Of a stretch of DNA of 20,754 nt, positions 1 through 10,297 are shown one piece after another. The position numbers and the translations under genes are program-made. Under the pieces are notes generated by a model. It was not told where the DNA came from. It searched no databases and was given only the letters and a program-made list of their open reading frames with translations. The stretch spans positions 1 to 20,754 of the forward strand of contig JAPEVC010000377.1 of NCBI GenBank assembly GCA_027946555.1, given 5' to 3'. Every line of letters begins with the position of its first letter. Position 1 is the stretch's first letter. The stretch is from Gnomoniopsis sp. IMI 355080 (Eukaryota; Ascomycota; Sordariomycetes; Diaporthales; Gnomoniaceae).

Positions 1-213
1 GGGGAGGACCAGGGGGAGGGGCAGCGCACTGAATTTGGCGGTTGTCAGGATCCATTTGTTGAACAAGATGATGCTCGAACTCAGAAAGATCCAGAGAGCA
101 ATATAGAAGGCCGGGTGAAGACCGCCTCCAGAGCTTGGCGGTGGCTCCGGCGCCTGAGCAATACCGGCCTCGAGTTTCCGGTCCTCTTCGGACGAGGAGC
201 GTTCGCCGGCCAT
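1..213 (-). CDS. TPT/SLC35-like (triose-phosphate/nucleotide-sugar transporter family) membrane protein, 5' part only
   Basis: Reading the minus strand from the ATG at 213-211, the frame stays open for 71 codons to the window edge, so only the N-terminus is seen. It begins with a hydrophilic, acidic and proline-rich leader of about 32 residues. Then comes HPAFYIALWIFLSSS followed by IILFNKWIL, a first membrane span ending in the FNKWIL-type signature common at the start of fungal TPT-domain (DUF250/SLC35-like) transporters. The next segment (FSALPLPLVL) resembles the start of the second span. Members of this family usually have about 10 spans and sit in Golgi or ER membranes, exchanging phosphorylated sugars or nucleotide sugars. 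The substrate cannot be told from this piece. The start is supported by a purine at -3 and by the charged leader. No intron is needed in the visible part. Confidence 0.8.
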   Translation of the reverse strand, partial: MAGERSSSEEDRKLEAGIAQAPEPPPSSGGGLHPAFYIALWIFLSSSIILFNKWILTTAKFSALPLPLVLP

Positions 214-1296
214 GGTGGACTTTCGGGGGCGCCCCGTCGCGTGTATTAGGGCTCGATTGGAGAGAAGGAGGTTTGGGACCTTGGGCAAATCGAAGGCAAG
301 ATCCTGAGTGCCGAGGAGAACGAGCGTTTGTTGATCCGAGTGGGGAGACAACAAGAGTTGTTGTTGACAATTAGAAAAGAGCGCCACGGATGCGTCGACA
401 GGTGGCCAGCTGGAATGAGGCATGACGAAGATGTGGCTTGAAGCGGCCCGTCCCTTTGCTCCCTCCCTTGCAGCGCAGCATGTGGCTGTGGCGCAGCATC
501 TACCAGCCACCCCCTGATTTGTTCCTGTGTGCCTACAAACAAGACCCAGTGCGCCTGTGGAAACTTCAAAGAACAAATCTAGGTGGAATCATTTGAAATG
601 TTATTGATTTATACTCGAGAGCTGGAAGAATTATGCATCGATTCCTCATGTTCTGTACCTTGGTAATAGACGTATTCCGACAACACACGGCATGCTTGTT
701 TCTTAGACCTTCACACGCAGCCGATGCACACAAGAGCGCAAAGCGGCAGGGCCAGGAATGATGCAAGAGCCTTCCATTCCTACTATGGGGTTCCAAAGAC
801 GGAAAAGAAGGTGCCAGGCCGGTAGCCAGGTGTTCTGCAGGTGTTGTATTTACCTAAGTAGTTTGTGTGGATTCGACCACGTTTGTGAACTATTTCTCGG
901 TATGTCAAACTCAGGACCTGGGCCGGCCAGAGTACAAGCCCTCTATATTTGTTAGTCTGGTAGAGAATGGACTTCAAGTCTTCATTTCCATGACTTGATT
1001 GTCTGTGTTAATTCGGAAACTTATTTAACTACAGGTTGTAGAGGCTGAAGGGCGCGTGAATAGCAGGTGGGTACACACTCTAGGTACTGATGGCCAAGAA
1101 AACAGTTTCGATTTTTTCGATTTGGCCTAACAAGGTACTGTCGAGCTATTTCCGTATACGATTGGACGAAGAAATGTGGACTATAGTCTCTTCTCGTCCT
1201 ATCGAACTCTATTGTTGAAAGTCAGGAGTCGATGGTAACACAATGTCAACCGTCATCTCCGCAACGCATGTGGGCATTCTCGTTTTCCCGAACGAT

Positions 1297-1306
1297 TACC
1301 TAGGTA
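1297..1306. repeat. TACCTAGGTA palindrome, copy 1
   Basis: A perfect 10-bp palindrome in intergenic DNA. The same 10-mer occurs at 10302-10311 and 15677-15686, in each case outside the mature coding models proposed here. Confidence 0.8.
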
Positions 1307-1538
1307 TCAGAACTACAGGCGTTGCAAAGATGGAATGCCTCATGTACTTCTGCGGAGTCCATCAACGTACTGGGTCATTGAAAATATCTCATACCTTTGT
1401 TTCTTTCGTTTCCGGCAATTCTTATTCTTTTGTGGCCTTTGTGAAATGATGGTGGTTTTGGTTTCTTTGTTCGGGATCTCAAGCAAGCATCCAGATTTTA
1501 CAATTGGAGAACGAAGGAAGATGATGCAGTTTGGACTC

Positions 1539-1569
1539 TTTCATAAAAAAAAAGAAAATTTTTATGAAA
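1539..1569. repeat. Inverted repeat (11-bp arms, 9-nt loop) just upstream of a start codon
   Basis: The left arm TTTCATAAAAA (1539-1549) is the exact reverse complement of the right arm TTTTTATGAAA (1559-1569). The loop is AAAAGAAAA-like. The structure lies 37 bp before the ATG at 1607, so it is either in the 5' UTR or in the core promoter of the HEMTH-motif gene. The arms are A/T-rich, so the hairpin would be weak. Confidence 0.7.
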
Positions 1570-1606
1570 TTAAGACTTGAGGCAGTATCATCATTGAGTA
1601 GCTATC

Positions 1607-4600
1607 ATGTCACAGCAAGATGTTTCCATGGGGGACGATGGCTCATCACACTCCGAGTACTCTGAGACCGACAGCCATGTTTCTATGACAAGGGAGGAGT
1701 TCGATAAGGATCCCGGCCCCAAAGATGCGCAATCCGACGCTATAACGGAGTTGTACGCTAATCAACGCCTTGAAGATTATGCCCATGTCTTGAGGCTGCA
1801 ATGGAGGGAGCGACCGCCGGATGCTCAAGAAAATTGGCAGTGTTATGTACCAGATTGGACCCGGCCAGGCTATGATCCACGAGTCCGCTTCACTATGAAT
1901 GGGAAATATACGAGGGCAGCTACTGACGCGGAAGAGAGAGCCATGAGGCCTACACTCCTGCCAGGAGATCAAGAAGCGAGGACAGACTATACCCTGTATG
2001 TTTTATCGCTTTCCAACCACGTTAATGGGGTGTCACCAATGCTAATAAGTGCACAAATGTGCATTAGACGCTGGGGGATCAATCAGACTGTGCCACCAAA
2101 CGAGATGGGTCAGGCACGATCCGGCTTGTCACCAATTTCCAAAACTAGACCTGCTGCTGCTGCCTCTGGGCCCGCTCAATGGTCAGCGGATGAAAGTTTT
2201 CAGACTTTCTGGCATAATGGATATACAACTCAAGTTAGTCATCCTGAGAATTTCCCTGATTGCCGGACCCACAAACAAAGCCACAGTCGATGGACCACTT
2301 ACGCCCAGCCCGCTTATTCTTCAACTGTAATTATCTCGAGAAACGTGAAATCATGTTTGCTGATCCTCAACCATCCAGGAGGTTCGTTAGATCCCAATAA
2401 TATCAGGGGGGTCCCTGAATAGGCTTTCAGTATAGGACTTGCAGCTTGCTAATGCTTTCAAGTTGATTGACCATGGAGCATATGCTCCAGATCTACAACT
2501 CGATCCGACTGACCTTGATACACCCCATATACATCCGTAAGTGTAAACATCCTCATCTATGACCTACGGCTAAAATCATAAAGTCTGCTCGTTCGCGATA
2601 AGTGGATTCAGACCCCTTACCACGCCAATTCCGGCGGAAACATCGCCATAAATCCCTCCGATGATCATGAAATTATCAGTTTGGCCGCAAGATACAACAT
2701 TGGCGGAGAAGATGCTCCTTACGATGCCGCGGTGTGTAGTCTATTCGCGGTACTTGTTGTAATGTGATGTGCTGATTCGATCAGTAGGAGAACGACAAAG
2801 TTTGGAACGCACTCGAGCCATGTCTCCGGCTTGCAACGAAAATCATAGAATCTGACCCACCTTATTGGGATATGATCTTGGATGGCCTGTTTCATCTACG
2901 AAAGGTCCCAAGAGAGAGAGATGGCCGAACTGATGCAGAGAAGAACGATCCCAACTACCGTGAACTACCATCGCTGTGGTATGATATTGACGAGGATCAG
3001 ATGTATAGTGAGGCCAAAAATCTGATGGATATTGGCTTCGATTGCCGGAAGTTCGTTTACGGAGTTTTAGTACGCGGTACGTAAAGCGGATTCTTGGGAT
3101 GGACCTCCAGGATGCCATGAGTGCGTTCCTGAGTACGTTTCTCAGTACCACTTGCGATCGCCGCTGACAGACCACCGGAAGATTTGAAGTGGTCATTGGA
3201 GTATAGACCAGGCCGAGCTAATGGGGTCACTGTTTCCGACTTCCTAAACGACAGAAGATTTCCGCGCTGTGTCCTTTCCGTAAATCTGATATGGCCGTTG
3301 CTCGTCGACCAGTATACAGAGAGCGAGAAAATGCCATACAGAATCTCCTTAACTCAGACTATTCTACATGAGATGACTGTGAGTAAATTTCAAAGCGGTT
3401 GCAGTAGACTGGAAATCTCATGCTGACAAAAGGTGAACCATTAGCACGCTATCTCCAGTAAGTCCCTCCATTTATGAAGCGACTTTTGCATAGAGCAAAC
3501 TGTTTTTTTGATCGTCTGAGATACAACTGTAATCAGACGTGAGCTTCAATCTTGAGGCTGTTTCTTCCTCCAGCGTCCTGACATTGTATGATTCCGGCAG
3601 GTGTCCTTCACGATCTCATGGTAATACCAGAGATTACCATTGGGCCGTATTATACAATAAACCAGGATATGATCAACGGGCTGCGAAGGTTAGGCATAGA
3701 GGTCGCGGGACCTCAGCGAATAAGACGGGAATTCTTGTAAGTTCCATTTTGTTCCTTTGAATATTCATCTGTGCTGCAGTATAAACGTGGCTCCTCCACG
3801 AACCTGCATCAATCGTATCGTCTGACACCCATCACGACATACAATCTTGGGAGGCATGAACATTGCCGTCCAAGCCGAACTACCGGAGCATCATGCTAAA
3901 AAGAACCAGGTTCCAGGATGACATACAGATGGAAGAGGGCAAGTCTTTGGATGATCAAGTGAGTTCAGTGTACTTCGTGTGTGATCACAAAGATGATAGA
4001 GTCTAACTCTCAAGCAAAGCTTTGGGGAACTGGTCTTCAACACATTATAAACGGGTCTGTGGCGCAAACGGACCCATGGACCTTCATGTCGGCGCTTAGT
4101 GCTATAAAATGGCCATGGTCACATGGGAAAGTCTATTTGCAGAATCAGAAATCAGTCGATGCAGGAAGATACAACTATTATGCCAGAGGTGTCGGGGTGA
4201 GCCAAGTTGTCCACACACCCTGCATTGTCATAGTCTATCAAACAAAGGTTGCTAATTTGTATCTCTGGCTGACTAGTATCACACTTACCTTTTATCGCCA
4301 CCTGCGCCTGCTTACCAAATCGATACATTGATTCCAGTCGGAAGATATTCTAGCTTGATGAGGGAAGCTTGGTGGAAGTCCGAATTCAAAAAATTTGGAC
4401 ACGCTGCAATCAAGAGTCAAATGAGCTTTCCCGAGGACAGCGAGCACCGCGGCCCTGTGCCTCTACTTACCAGCAGCTACGTGAACTTGAACTCATTGCT
4501 CAGTAAGACGTCGAGAACTCCTCAAAAAAGGGGGCTCAACATGAAGCTAACACTGCGTTCGTAGTACCGGCGTTTCGTAGCAGCAAAGCATTCCGCTTCG

Positions 4601-5704
4601 TCTTTGGGACGGCACCGCAGCTTCTTCTACTCCACGGACACAAAATCGTGTCACAGTGGCTGACCGAAGTGTCTACTAAAGTGGCAGCAGCCAAAATAAT
4701 GCGTCTGAGACTTCACTATGAAAGGAGGACATGGCCAACGAGACATGAGAAGATTCAACTTCTATGCCAGACCAGTATTACGAACATTGGTAACGTTGAG
4801 GAAGGCATAGTCAACTTGAGCTCATTTCCACACGAATCTGAGGGCCTCGACGACGAAGTTGCTGAGCAGCTCCTGGACCCTACGAATGCCTTGCTGCGCG
4901 AGGGCCTGATGGAAGTCCACCGTCTCCTGACCTTGGAGATCCAGTATCCCCAAGCCATCATCGCGGAGTATTTGATGATGCCTGTGAACCAGCGAGGAAT
5001 GCTGTATCGGTCACTACGGGCTTTGCGAACACACATTGAGAATGTTGCTACCGAGGTTACTAGATTGTTAGCTGCTCTCGCGCCGTGGACTCGGGAAGCA
5101 ACATTCGGAGAAAGGAATGGGTTTATTGAAGAATGTGAAGATCGGCTGGAGACCTGTGAAATTGAGGGAGAAGGTGCACGAGAAGCGTAAGCTTTCAACC
5201 AATTACTACCTCTTGACATGTTGAAGATGGGCGCATATTAACTTGACGATACATAGGATGGTCTTCTTTGTGAAGGACTTCTTGAGCTCCGCAGGCGAAT
5301 GTCAACAAATGCACGGCCGGCTGAGCTCTCAGTTGAACCGACTCAATGAGCTGCCAGCAATACTCCGCGACCTCATGATTAGCCCCCAGAGGCGGGAAAG
5401 GTTAGGTCTTCCGTCTGTCTATGTCGGGATGTCCAATGCCATTATCAGACGTACCGTGAAACTGGGTCTGGGTAAAGAGCGTGCGGCGCTTCGTGAAATT
5501 GCACACATCACCCATCCCTGGCTCCAAAACTTGGTGCGGCTCTGGGTTGTGACCCTTAACCAAACGCGCGTTGCACGTCGCGTGGCCAACGCGTTGGAAT
5601 TGGTGTCGGGGAGACAATCCATAGAGGAGATAGATCGGCGCCTCTCAAGGGGTCCTGTGCCGGAACCAGCACCTCCTGTGCCGGGACCAGAACCTCCTAC
5701 TTGA
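1607..5704 (+). CDS. Uncharacterised fungal protein with an HExxH (HEMTH) zinc-metallopeptidase-like motif; multi-exon, middle unresolved
   Basis: I do not recognise a named family. Proposed exons are 1607-1995, 2068-2326, 2436-2536, 2584-2731, 2788-3076, 3146-3378 and 3445-3457, then an unresolved part, then an exon ending at 4196, and 4277-4502, 4565-5186 and 5257-5704 (TGA). All listed junctions keep phase, and several introns have good donors and branch sites, for example 4503-4564 with GTAAGA and GCTAAC. The N-terminus is acidic and Ser-rich. Splicing 3378 to 3445 gives TILHEMTHAIS, an HExxH motif at about residues 470-474, preceded by the hydrophobic LIWPLLVDQY segment usual before a zincin helix. 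The third zinc ligand was not identified. The C-terminal half is helical and charged (PWTREATFGE region) and ends in a Pro-rich repeat (PEPAPPVPGPEPP). The start is the first ATG of the acidic leader. Between 3458 and about 3992 no single frame joins both sides, so this may be a decayed or misassembled copy. Peptidase activity is an inference from one motif. Confidence 0.6.
2327..2435 (+). other. Ambiguous intron or broken coding segment inside the HEMTH gene
   Basis: A GTAATT donor at 2327 and a TATAG acceptor at 2435 make a phase-0 intron that keeps the gene open. However, the interval itself reads like protein (for example KSCLLILNHPGGSLDPNNIR) up to a run of six G at 2405-2411. Losing one G there would continue the frame into the next exon, interrupted only by TAG at 2433-2435, where a sense codon such as CAG would fit. 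It may therefore be a retained coding stretch with a frameshift and a nonsense mutation rather than an intron. Confidence 0.4.
3458..3992 (+). other. Unresolved part of the HEMTH gene (candidate introns and frame breaks)
   Basis: After the 13-nt exon 3445-3457 (CAC GCT ATC TCC A), the donor GTAAGT at 3458 can pair with an acceptor at 3536 or at 3600; both keep phase. From 3601 the most protein-like frame (VLHDLMVIPEITIGPYY onward) runs to a GTAAGT donor at 3737 with an acceptor at 3779, but then meets TGA near 3825. Another protein-like frame (LPSKPNYRSIMLKRTRFQDD) covers about 3868-3958 and ends in a GTGAGT donor at 3959, but no acceptor joins it in phase to the downstream exon except one leaving a 34-nt intron. 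I could not build one clean open frame through the region. Confidence 0.4.
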
Positions 5705-7166
5705 GCAAGCTTGACGTGGTAGACCAGACTGTGGCGATTCAAGAGGACATGGGCATCAGGCCATCTACAGAAGTTGACAAGGCCATAGCGATATGTTTGA
5801 GCAGAATTTCCTACCCAGACTGAGAGAATGGGTAAACCGAGGGCTCGTCAGAGTTTGAACGCTTCACTCATAGAGGGCGAATTGGGATAGGATGGTCGTG
5901 ACGGATATTCCGCCCAAGTCGTCAGGCTCCGGGCCGTAGGTTGAGTATCGATTTCTGAGGCAGTACTAGTCGGGCGATTTTCATATGTGCATAAGTATCT
6001 CAATAGAAGTGTTAGCAACCCTTTGAATCTGCGAACCAGTCTCAGGATCCTCAACGTCGTACATTCTTGCTGGTATACGCACCTTGAAAGTCGTAGTAAG
6101 TACTTTAGGTGCTGCCGGAGCCAGGTACCTGGTGTTGAATTTTTTTGAATTGATATCGAGCAATTGGAGCTTGGCACTGGATGTTGAGGATTGACTATTT
6201 AGAACGAGATGATGATAGCGCTTTGCTAACTGACACTAGTGACATGAATGTCTTTGATCATTGTGCACGGCGAGACCTCGGCGTGTCCCGAAGTGTTAAG
6301 CTTGCCGGAGTCGTGATTTCCGTAGTTAGAAGCAATGGGAAGAATTCGAGGTTGGCAGGAGAGAAGATTGTTGGCTGTGCCGGGGTGCTTTAAGACTTGT
6401 GCGACGCGCAATCAGGCTTTGCGTTGGCGCTTTGTTGATAACTGTAGTAGCATGAATTTTTTTTTGTTGCGTATTCGCCAAGAGAGCCATCTGCATTGGC
6501 GTTGAACGCTCGCGTCGTCGGATTTGGTACGAGTATAACAAAATCAGCTCTAAATTTAGGGCTGTGGAACCGTTCTGGAGCTTACGCAGTAGTGTCTGAC
6601 ACAGCCTTGTGGGGAGGGGTCCGCTTAATAGCCTTCTGGACTAGCATTTTGGCCCTATCGGAGGTGTTCAGAATTCCAGCTAGCTCTCCTGCGCAAGTCA
6701 AGCAAGTCTCGGTCCCTGGTCCGCGTATTCGGGTTCAAAAAGAGCTTGTTGAGCAGACCACGTCGGCAAACAGACGAGACAAGCGCGCTTCCACGTGCGC
6801 TTTCGCATCTAGACTTCTAGTACGAGAGCGACTGAGGCTGAAGAGTCAATACTCGTCTTTGTGAGCGGGTCGGGACGAGGCTTGGAGCATAATTTTCCTT
6901 TTCGCCTAAAGAAAAAAAATTTAGCAGAATAGATGGCTCCTTACTTGTGTATCATCTCGTAGACATAAAGGCTTCATGAGTCCCACGTTTGAACATCGTA
7001 AAAGTCAAAACAGACCATCTTGCGAACATCTCTCATAGAAAGCATTCGACATTATCATTCAACCAAAGACCTTTGAAGACTTTCATCACGCAGTCTAAGA
7101 AAGCCTCGGGCTATCCATCACCTACAACTTTAAGCTTCAGGATATTTTCCGACATCCGCAACCAAG
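5705..7166. other. Long interval with no confident gene
   Basis: Open frames in 6181-6864 have translations rich in scattered R, S and L, with no recognisable domain, and I do not call them. Poly-A/T runs occur near 6140, 6460 and 6910. The 3' flank of the HEMTH gene and the promoter of the MARVEL-like gene (ATG 7167) must lie here. One possible minus-strand exon pair is listed separately at 5848-6177. Confidence 0.5.
5848..6177 (-). pseudogene. Possible 3' gene fragment, two exons, no start codon seen
   Basis: On the minus strand an open frame runs from about 6177 to the TGA at 5850-5848. An internal GTGCGT donor and a GCTAAC branch site followed by TTGAG would remove 84 nt and keep the frame. 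The last exon would then encode a Ser/Thr/Pro-rich tail (WAEYPSRPSYPNSPSMSEAF). A different frame inside the candidate intron also looks protein-like (MYDVEDPETGSQIQ). The left part starts with GTG and no ATG exon was found upstream, so if real this is a remnant or the end of a gene whose 5' part I cannot see. Confidence 0.25.
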
Positions 7167-7942
7167 ATGCATGCTCTCCTAAACCCTCGCCTGAAGCTGT
7201 GGCTCCACATTGTGGAAATCCTCTTCATCCTGCCTATCATCATTCTTACCATTGTGAGATTGACAATGGGAATGTCCTTCACTGGTGGTGGCAGAATGGG
7301 CTTGGCCTTCGTAAGTTTCACAAAGACACGCCCCCCAGCCTCGAGTATAATCTAACAGGTCTCTTTCTTGCAGGGACTCAAGTCGCTCGTCTTCATCGCC
7401 TACCAGCTTCTGACCGATCATGTCAGGGCCCTCAAGCGATGGAAGTCTCTCAAGGTGTATGCGATCATCAACGGCGCCGAAATTGTCTTCTGGGTAGCAG
7501 TCGTCTACCTGGTCATAGCGGCGAACATCAAAACGACCTGTACCGGTACCGTTTGCACTCTCGGCTGGGTTGAGGTTGTGCTGGCTATCTTGATGAGGTG
7601 AGTACCCTATGTCTTGCTCTACATGTATTACTCCAAGCGGGCCAAGCTAACATCAATGCTCCTAGTTTCCTTGCTACATGGGTCTTCCTTATCTGCTACT
7701 TCGACTTCAAGCAGTACCGTGCAAACGGCAACAGGTACCCGGAGGAGTGTGCCTTGCCAAAGACCACGCAAGATATGAGCACCACGGATGTGAGCAGTGC
7801 TCCGGAATCCCTGGATCCTCGATCACCCATGATAGAGACAGCGCCTTCGCAAATCAGCTATCCGGCAGGAAGCTACGGTGTCGACTACCAATCTGAAGAG
7901 TATCACAGTGGTTACGCCAGGAATCCAGCATCTGTGGTGTGA
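7167..7942 (+). CDS. Four-transmembrane MARVEL-like membrane protein
   Basis: Exons are 7167-7310, 7374-7597 and 7666-7942, giving 214 residues. Intron 1 has GTAAGT, branch TCTAAC and acceptor TTGCAG. Intron 2 has GTGAGT, branch GCTAAC and acceptor CCTAG. Four hydrophobic segments are visible at about residues 12-32, 45-62, 75-98 and 110-135. The short charged cytosolic link KRWKSLK lies before span 3, and YAIINGAEIVFWVAVVYLV is typical of fungal MARVEL-like proteins. A Cys pair (TCTGTVC) sits in the loop between spans 3 and 4. The C-terminal tail of about 70 residues is hydrophilic, rich in Ser, Pro and Tyr, and ends SVV. Fungal members are thought to act in membrane organisation, but no enzymatic role is known to me. 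The start is the first in-frame ATG, with CAAG before it. The family call rests on topology and on that motif. Confidence 0.82.
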
Positions 7943-8589
7943 ACCGAAATGGCGAAGACTGAAATCTATATAATGATGTCAGGGCAAACCGGAAGGATTT
8001 GACAGAGGAGTGGCGGGTGTCTAATGAAATGCGATATGCACGGAGTTTGGAGTAAGAAAAAGGATAGAGGATAGACTTTTGTATTTCCCTCACAATATCA
8101 GTACTATAACAAAACTTGCTGTAAATCCATATCCGATTGCTGAATTTCCCCCCCTCCGGGGTTACTTATTGCATTTTGTCGCGGTATAGCAGACCAACCT
8201 ATCGAATGAAAAATAAACAGCCGCTAGATAAGTCCGACCGCACAGGGCCATCGCTGCCTGTCATCTCCGAGCTTGGGGTTTTGTTGTTACATTCCAGTGT
8301 GTTCTGGTTTCTAATCATGTTCGTTTTCCCGGCGGGAGTCAGCCACGGCAGCTAGGCCGGCAGCCTCCAATCATCACCAAACCTTAGCGGAATTACGGAG
8401 TAACATCGCAACGTCATAAATTGACCTGCGAGCAACCAGTTGCAATGCAGGTGAAGCCGCGAGGGTCCTTGATGCAAAGGCAGCTGCGACGCTGCACTTT
8501 TACCTGTGGCAGTGTAACAGCAGACAGCTGTTCTCCCTATATTTCGACCGAAAGACACAGATTCTCCGGTCTTTATTATATCCGAAACG
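7943..8589. other. Intergenic region upstream of the MFS gene
   Basis: No gene seen. A CCAAT box lies at 8367-8371, an inverted repeat TTACGGAGTAA at 8393-8403, and an A/T-rich TTTATTATAT stretch at about 8571-8580, directly before the MFS start codon. Confidence 0.5.
8393..8403. promoter_or_regulatory. TTAC-N3-GTAA inverted repeat in the MFS promoter
   Basis: TTACGGAGTAA is two perfect 4-bp half-sites around GGA, 187 bp upstream of the MFS start codon. The half-sites resemble those bound by Yap-type bZIP regulators, which often control drug-efflux genes, although the usual core has no such spacer. The site is seen; regulator binding is only a guess. Confidence 0.25.
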
Positions 8590-10297
8590 ATGGAGGAAGA
8601 GAAGGCCGCTACCGCAGACACTCCCGGGGGAAATAGTCAGGTCCAGCCGCTACCGACTAAAGAAAACGGACAAAATAACGAGATTTCAAGTTCAGCATCG
8701 GAGAGGCATCGGCCGTCTGAAGATGATCTTGAAAACCAAAACCAAATTGAGCCTCAGCAGTCTAATGGCTCCGTATGGGCGTCAGAATCTATGTCCCTGC
8801 CTCAAGAGGTCTTATTTGTGGCAACCGTCTGCTTGACACAGTTCTGCAATCGTGAGCATAACCTCCCACAACCTAACAAAATCAAATACTGCATCTAGTT
8901 CTGGAGCGTTCCGCTGACGCCACATAGAGGCCTCATTCTGCAACACGCTTCTTCTCCTCGACACCATCGGTCAGGGCTTGGGCGTTCAGGAACCAAGTCT
9001 CCTATCATGGCTGGTAGCAGGTTTTAGTCTGACAGCAGGCACCTTTCTAATCTTTGCCGGAAGACTTGGCGATGCATTTGGCTACAAGCTCATGATGATC
9101 ATCGGATTCTCATGGTTTGGGCTGTGGTCCCTTATCGCAGGGCTCGCCGTGTACTCCGGATACACCCTCTTCGTCTTCGCTCGTGTGTTCCAGGGTATCG
9201 GCTCGGCTATATGCATGCCAAATGCCCTGGCCGTTTTGGGAGCAGCCTATCCTCAAGGAGCCAGGAAGGCCATGGTCTTTGCTCTTTTTGGCGCATGTGC
9301 TCCGGTTGGCGCGATGACCGGCGGCCTCGCGGGCACTGCGTTGGACTTACTTTGGTGGCCGTGGGCGTTCCATGCTCTGGCTATCACTCTTTTTGTCTTG
9401 ACCGTCGTCACTTATTTTGTCGTTCCATCGCCACCCGGGAAACTCTCTGGCAACGTCACCTGGCAGAACTTCTTCATCGAACTGGACCTGCTCGGTGGTA
9501 TCACTGGCGTTTCTGCACTGGTCCTTTTCAACTTCGCTTGGAACCAGGCTCCGATTGTGGGATGGCAATCAGCCCAGGTCATAGCCACTCTCATCATCGG
9601 ACTGGCTTTGTTCCTCATTTTCATGTGGATCGAATATCGCCACGCCAAGAATCCCTTGCTCCCTTTCGACGCGTTCAACTCCGATGTGGGTTTCGTCCTC
9701 GCTGCCTTGGCATGCGGCTGGAGCATGTTTGGCATCTGGGCACTGTACCTTGTCTTGATGCTCGAGAACATCCGCGACCTTCCACCACTACAGGCCGCCT
9801 TGTGGTTGCTCCCGATCATGGTCACGGGCTTGATAGCTTCTCTAATCACGGGCGTTCTACTTGGCCCAGGGAAATTCAGGCCGGCCACCGTCATGACCAT
9901 CGCGCTGGTCTTCTTCTTGACAGGGATTCTGATATTCACAACAGCACCCATCGATCAAATCTACTGGAGCCAAACGTTTGTATCAATTTTCATCATTCCC
10001 TTTGGAATGGACATGAGCTTCCCAGCGGCGACGCTGATCTTGTCGAATGCGGTCAAGAAAGAGCACCAAGGAATTGCTGCGTCGCTGGTCGCCACCGTGG
10101 TCAACTACTCGATCTCACTGGGTGTGGGATTTGCTGGGACGGTCGAGGTTCATGTGAACAACGGGGGTAAGACCAAGGCGGACTTGCTCAAGGGATACCA
10201 AGGTGCACTGTACATGGGAATAGGATTAGCAGGACTGGGCTTGTTGATCTGTCTGGTTTACCTAGCCAGAGATCGTCGGAGGACCGCCAAAAGTTAA
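8590..10297 (+). CDS. MFS drug:H+ antiporter, DHA2/ATR1-like, probable exporter
   Basis: Exons are 8590-8851 and 8928-10297, giving 543 residues. The 76-nt intron has GTGAGC, branch GCTGAC and acceptor CATAG, and splicing restores QFCNQASFCNTLLLL across the junction. A hydrophilic, Glu/Gln/Ser-rich leader of about 75 residues is followed by many hydrophobic spans, consistent with the 14-span DHA2 group. Motif A is clear at residues 132-141 (GRLGDAFGYK). The RVFQGIGSAICMPNALAVLG stretch (motif B region) and APVGAMTGGLAG (motif C-like, antiporter type) follow. The protein resembles fungal aminotriazole-resistance (ATR1-type) pumps and ends with the cytosolic basic tail DRRRTAK. It probably exports a small organic molecule across the plasma membrane; the substrate is unknown. 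The CoA-ligase gene lies 436 bp downstream in the same direction, so a shared pathway is possible. Confidence 0.9.

Larger units (their letters stand above)
214..1606. other. Intergenic region between two divergent genes
   Basis: I see no convincing gene here. The open frames on both strands are short and their translations look random, with no domain, no signal peptide and no plausible splice chain. The region must hold the 5' flank of the leftward transporter gene (ATG at 213) and of the rightward gene starting at 1607. It contains a TACCTAGGTA palindrome at 1297-1306, a half-copy at 1081-1089 (TAGGTACTG), and a hairpin-forming inverted repeat at 1539-1569. Confidence 0.6.

Noticed and set aside
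4648..5190. A separate 180-residue gene
   Set aside because: Its first codon is GTG. The frame extends upstream to an intron acceptor at 4564 and downstream through a phase-correct intron to 5257, so it is an internal exon of the 1607-5704 gene.
5243..5704. A separate 153-residue gene
   Set aside because: It is the last exon of the same gene; the intron 5187-5256 joins it in phase.
6496..6864. 122-codon open frame on the plus strand, and a neighbouring one at 6181-6393
   Set aside because: The translations have no domain, no consistent hydrophobic pattern and scattered R/S/L composition; the A/T-rich flanks and lack of splice support point to chance frames.
9112..10170. 352-codon open frame overlapping the MFS gene in another frame
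   Set aside because: It is a shadow of a GC-rich coding exon. Its translation is rich in R, H, C and S, while the overlapping frame is a complete MFS transporter with motif A.
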